DNA of 64,000 nt from Lasioglossum baleicum (Eukaryota > Arthropoda > Insecta > Hymenoptera > Halictidae): assembly GCF_051020765.1 (NCBI RefSeq), contig NC_134940.1:14645712-14709711 (forward strand), in the 5' to 3' direction. Made by a program: the position numbers and the translations under genes. Shown here in pieces: positions 60,760 to 64,000 of this stretch. Positions within the stretch are counted from its first letter, which is position 1. The number at the start of each line of letters is the position of its first letter. The notes beneath the pieces were generated by a model. It did not search any database and was not told the origin of the DNA. It saw nothing but the letters and a program-made list of their open reading frames with translations.

Positions 60760-61743
60760 AATTCATGCTCCCCAAATTGCCTACATTTAAACCGTGACGA
60801 TGTCGTGAAAAATCATCGTACGACAACAAACTCGGTCTCATTTCAAAGCTAAAAGCCTCTAGTTTCGTAACCCAACGTTCATTTTATTCTAAGACTTTTT
60901 CTCATGAAGCAGTAGGCGAGAAACTGGAGACACGTTTTCTCATGAAAATACTACATATTCAAACGTCTGTGGAAACTTTGAAAAATTTTGTTCGCGATTA
61001 AAACTACCAGAGATTTGAATATTGAAGCTTCCTTCTTACAACAACACATTAAAAATTGTTGTACGATTTTTTTCAGTCGGTTTTATCGAGCTTTCAAAGA
61101 GGTGTGCCAACTTCATAGTTCGTCAACAGTTTTGGTCCATAAAACATTTGGTCTCCGGTCCGACCGAACTAATTTTGCTCAAAAACGCGTTCCTTTTTCA
61201 TATCGACGCGGCTCATATACGTGTATTGTTAAAAATACGGTAATGCATTTCCTCACTGTCATGATAGCCTGCCGTTGACATGCGAACCCTCTGTTTATAG
61301 CCTTTATATCTCGGTTTACTATCTCTCGCTATAACGTAATCTCTTAACCCTTCGAAAAGCGGATGGTTTTATCGTCGTACGTGGCGGATGCTAGGTTCAT
61401 TTTACGTCTTCCCGTGAATGTACAGTGTGTTCCATTTACACTGGGAACGCTGGAATTCCTCGTAAATCGTTGAAAATGTAACCAAATTGTTACTATGTAT
61501 ATCGAAGTTGTTCGGTACGCCGAGGTGTAAACAGAGTATGTATTCGTGCACGAAATTCTCGAAAAACAATTCCGAGAATTTGATGTAGGTCTATGCTTTG
61601 ATAACGAATGAAAAGAAATATTAAATACGAGACCGAATTTATGTTGGAACCCAGTGATTTTATTGTTTATTATTTATTATGTCGCCTTGCCTCTCGCGGC
61701 TTTGGCAAAAACTCCCCTCTTCACTATTATATAATTTTATGTA
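60760..61743. other. Intergenic, no supported feature
   Basis: No convincing gene or repeat was found. Confidence 0.35.
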
Positions 61744-61925
61744 ATGGATCTTTATGCATTTATGGCGTATGAAAATTTTCAAAAAATAGCAGAACACGAA
61801 ATTCAACAGAATTTGGTACGATTTTTATTAATTTTGTATCTAGAAAGGCCATATTTGATCCCACTTACTTAAAATTGATCTACAACGATTAAAAATTGTC
61901 TTCATTACATAAACTATACAAACTA
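61744..61925. mobile_element. TA-type MITE (copy F), right end missing
   Basis: GGATCTTTATGCATTTATGG, AGTACGATTTTTATT-like (GGTACGATTTTTATTAATTT) and ACTTAAAATTGATCTA align with copy A at 12361. Confidence 0.6.
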
Positions 61926-62057
61926 CAAACTATCCGATCATTTTAAACAAAAGTGAAGTCAACTTAAGTGGATGGTTTGTTATAAAAAAAATATTTATTA
62001 ACTCGTATCTGCCATGGGTACCCGTTTAACAATTGTTTACGTACTCTTGTTTATCAT

Positions 62058-62258
62058 TAGACTGTGAATCTTTATGCAAACTAAAAATTGTCTGCATCGA
62101 TTTCGAGAAGTAGATATCAAATCGAATGTTATTTCTTCCCTCGATGATTTTAATAGAGGAGAAAACATATATTGACATGTTCAATTGTTAAAATTTTCCA
62201 ACAATTTTGTATTTCATCTACTCAATTTTGCGATAAATGCATAATGATCCGCAGTCTA
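62058..62258. mobile_element. Intact TA-flanked MITE (copy E)
   Basis: TAGACTGTGAATCTTTATGC at the left and ATAATGATCCGCAGTCTA at the right, both next to TA. The interior CTAAAAATTGTCTGCATCGA matches copy C. Confidence 0.85.
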
Positions 62259-63635
62259 TTTCTCTTACTTCAATTTATAAAGATTTATGCAACGAATCTG
62301 AACTTATCGAAGCTGTAAAATTATTTATGTAGTTGCCAATAACATAGGGATTGTCTAAATTCTTCGCATGATGAATATCACGATAATATTAAGATCTCCC
62401 CCAGCCGATTCGCGGTGAACTATGTGCACCAGGTGCTGACGACCTATTCCATGTCTCAGGAATGAGTAATGACACTCATGTCCCTCTGTGTGGGCTGGTA
62501 AACTGTTATAATTCGCCCACCGATATCGTAGTACAGTCTATTTCATCGTCAGGCTTCGGATCGTTTCCTCTTGTTCCTTATTTCTTTCAGGTTTCGCCAA
62601 TTTTTGTGTACACATTCCGAGTCGGGACGCCCACGCGTCGATGACACGTTTTCGATTCACTGCTAAAAATGTACTCTCGGTTTATCGGATGCCAGAATAA
62701 GGGAATCTCCGATCTACCTGATGACTTCATTCTGAACGGATCATTTTCCAAATTTTCGTATAGGCGTCAGACTTTACTTCGTGTTGTCCAACGAACACAC
62801 CGGGTGATTTCTCTTTGACGTTTGCTGTGATAAAAACGGTAGGTTTTCGGGAATGAACAGGCTATGTTCCGTGGGAATGCGGCTTAAGACCGCATGTCTC
62901 TCGACAGGAATTAGTAGAGAGACTGTCATTCAGAGACCCAGACATACTACGCCATCAATACCTCCTGAACATGGGCCCAGCTATAGGTCATTGTGACAAT
63001 TAATTACTTCCGCTGAAGTTCCAAGAATTCCAAAGCAATAACTACCATTCCTCTTCGACTGGCACAAAACACTGACGATGGAACACAGAGAGATTATTAT
63101 TGTCCAAGGGTGGTTTTAACTGGCAGGGTTGACAATTCAGCCCTTTGGAGGCGAAATGTGAAAAATGAGGAGCGGTATTCAATGAATTAAAAGCGTTTAA
63201 GAGCATTGTTACGTTACTATCAACTTATTAAAACGATTCGAGAAAAGACAGGGGTGTACTAGTATCGGCCTTAGGGTAATTTTTTTTACAAAAGAGCACG
63301 TTTTCATTTGGAAGTTTTAGCAGCGGTTATTGTACACGAGGAAAGTACCACGTATGAATTATTTAGAAGGAACGCAAGTACGATTCGAACGCGTATCAAT
63401 TATTTATAACGAATACGACACGACCCGATAGAATAACAAGTCACGGGTATTCAATAATTACTGTACATTTTGTATGTCTGTATTACAATGATTCAGACGT
63501 TGCTTGGGTAAGACGTCTTATCCGATCTGACGGCTTAATTGACGTCTGCAACCGAAGACACGCGACGATCCTTCCGAGGCAGGCACGATCCTCTGCCATC
63601 GATCTCCACCCTTCCAGAATCATTGTCTTTCCCTG
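62259..63635. other. Intergenic, no supported feature
   Basis: No convincing gene or repeat was found. ACCGGGTGATTTCTC near 62799 may be an old terminus. Confidence 0.35.
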
Positions 63636-63770
63636 TGAAAGTCGACCGGGGTAAGTGTTCTCGTCTCAATTATTCTTCTCTTGCTGCAAACCCGACATCC
63701 GCAGCCCACTCGACGACGTTGGTGACGTTGCCGAAGGACACTGCGTCTGGACGGTATCAGTCTTCTGCAA
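63636..63770 (+). repeat. Dispersed repeat, inverted copy of 848-1010
   Basis: GACCGGGGTAAGTGTTCTCG and GGACACTGCGTCTGGACGGT match the reverse complement of 848-1010. A frame across it shares the residues HCVWTVS with the other copy, so the family may derive from coding sequence or simply keep this block. Confidence 0.5.
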
Positions 63771-64000
63771 CACGACCACCCCCGCTTTCGCCGCAGCCGC
63801 AATACGTTGCAACCCACCACCACCCCCCCCTGTCGACCAAGAATCTCCGACGATCCTCGGACACTCGTGTACACACTTCGCTCGTACATGCCCCCCTCCA
63901 GCAAAACATTATTACATGCGAAATGTAATTGTTTACATACATTTTAACGCTTGACAAATAAGAGAAGTTCAACCATTTTACTCGTAACAGAGTGCTCCTT

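Overview
The window looks like nuclear DNA of an insect, most likely a hymenopteran such as a bee or ant. It is AT-rich and gene-poor, crowded with short non-autonomous DNA transposons, and holds one intronless-looking GC-rich coding block with CAG/CAA glutamine repeats. There are no bacterial operons, ribosome binding sites or CRISPR arrays. The species call is inference from genome style. No rRNA or tRNA gene was recognised.

Only one protein-coding gene is well supported: a 637-residue, low-complexity, Gln/Ser/Asn-rich protein on the + strand at 44814-46727. It has an in-frame stop just upstream of its ATG, a basic nuclear-localisation-like cluster, a Cys/Trp/Asp-containing block that looks conserved, and an acidic C-terminus. 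A GC-rich probable promoter/5' leader precedes it (about 44000-44813) and a GC-rich probable 3' UTR follows (46728 to at least 47615). I do not recognise its family. A degenerate coding remnant on the - strand (about 53445-53937) and a few short open frames are much weaker.

The rest is intergenic or intronic DNA dominated by miniature inverted-repeat elements (MITEs). The families separable by eye are: (1) hAT-like elements with CAGAGTTGGGC / CAGTGTTGG ends and 8-bp target duplications (1-342, 16090-16434, 28548-28808, 32707-33145); (2) TTAA-flanked piggyBac-like MITEs with ACTAAACCTACC ends (1438, 3376, 25873, 48629, 49370, 50964) or CCCTTGC-type ends (6492, 37748, 54472); (3) TA-flanked ~200-bp MITEs with GACTGCGGATCTTTATGC ends (12361, 17435, 42906, 53938, 61744, 62058); (4) large TA-flanked foldbacks (13637, 22739, 34392, 36277) and other foldbacks (3759, 22100, 57174); (5) a GC-rich ~130-150-bp family carrying GTCACGTGAC palindromes (5378, 29562, 36063, 51115, 55951, 57512, 60604); (6) a mariner-like fragment (1115). 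Several local tandem duplications (107, 121, 135 and 157 bp periods) and simple repeats complete the picture.

The elements show a nested history: a hAT MITE inside a tandem duplication, a foldback fragment inside that hAT MITE, and a TTAA MITE inside a CACGTG repeat. I found no convincing multi-gene system. The most intriguing signals are the mobile E-box (CLEAR-like) repeat family and the unrecognised single-exon protein.
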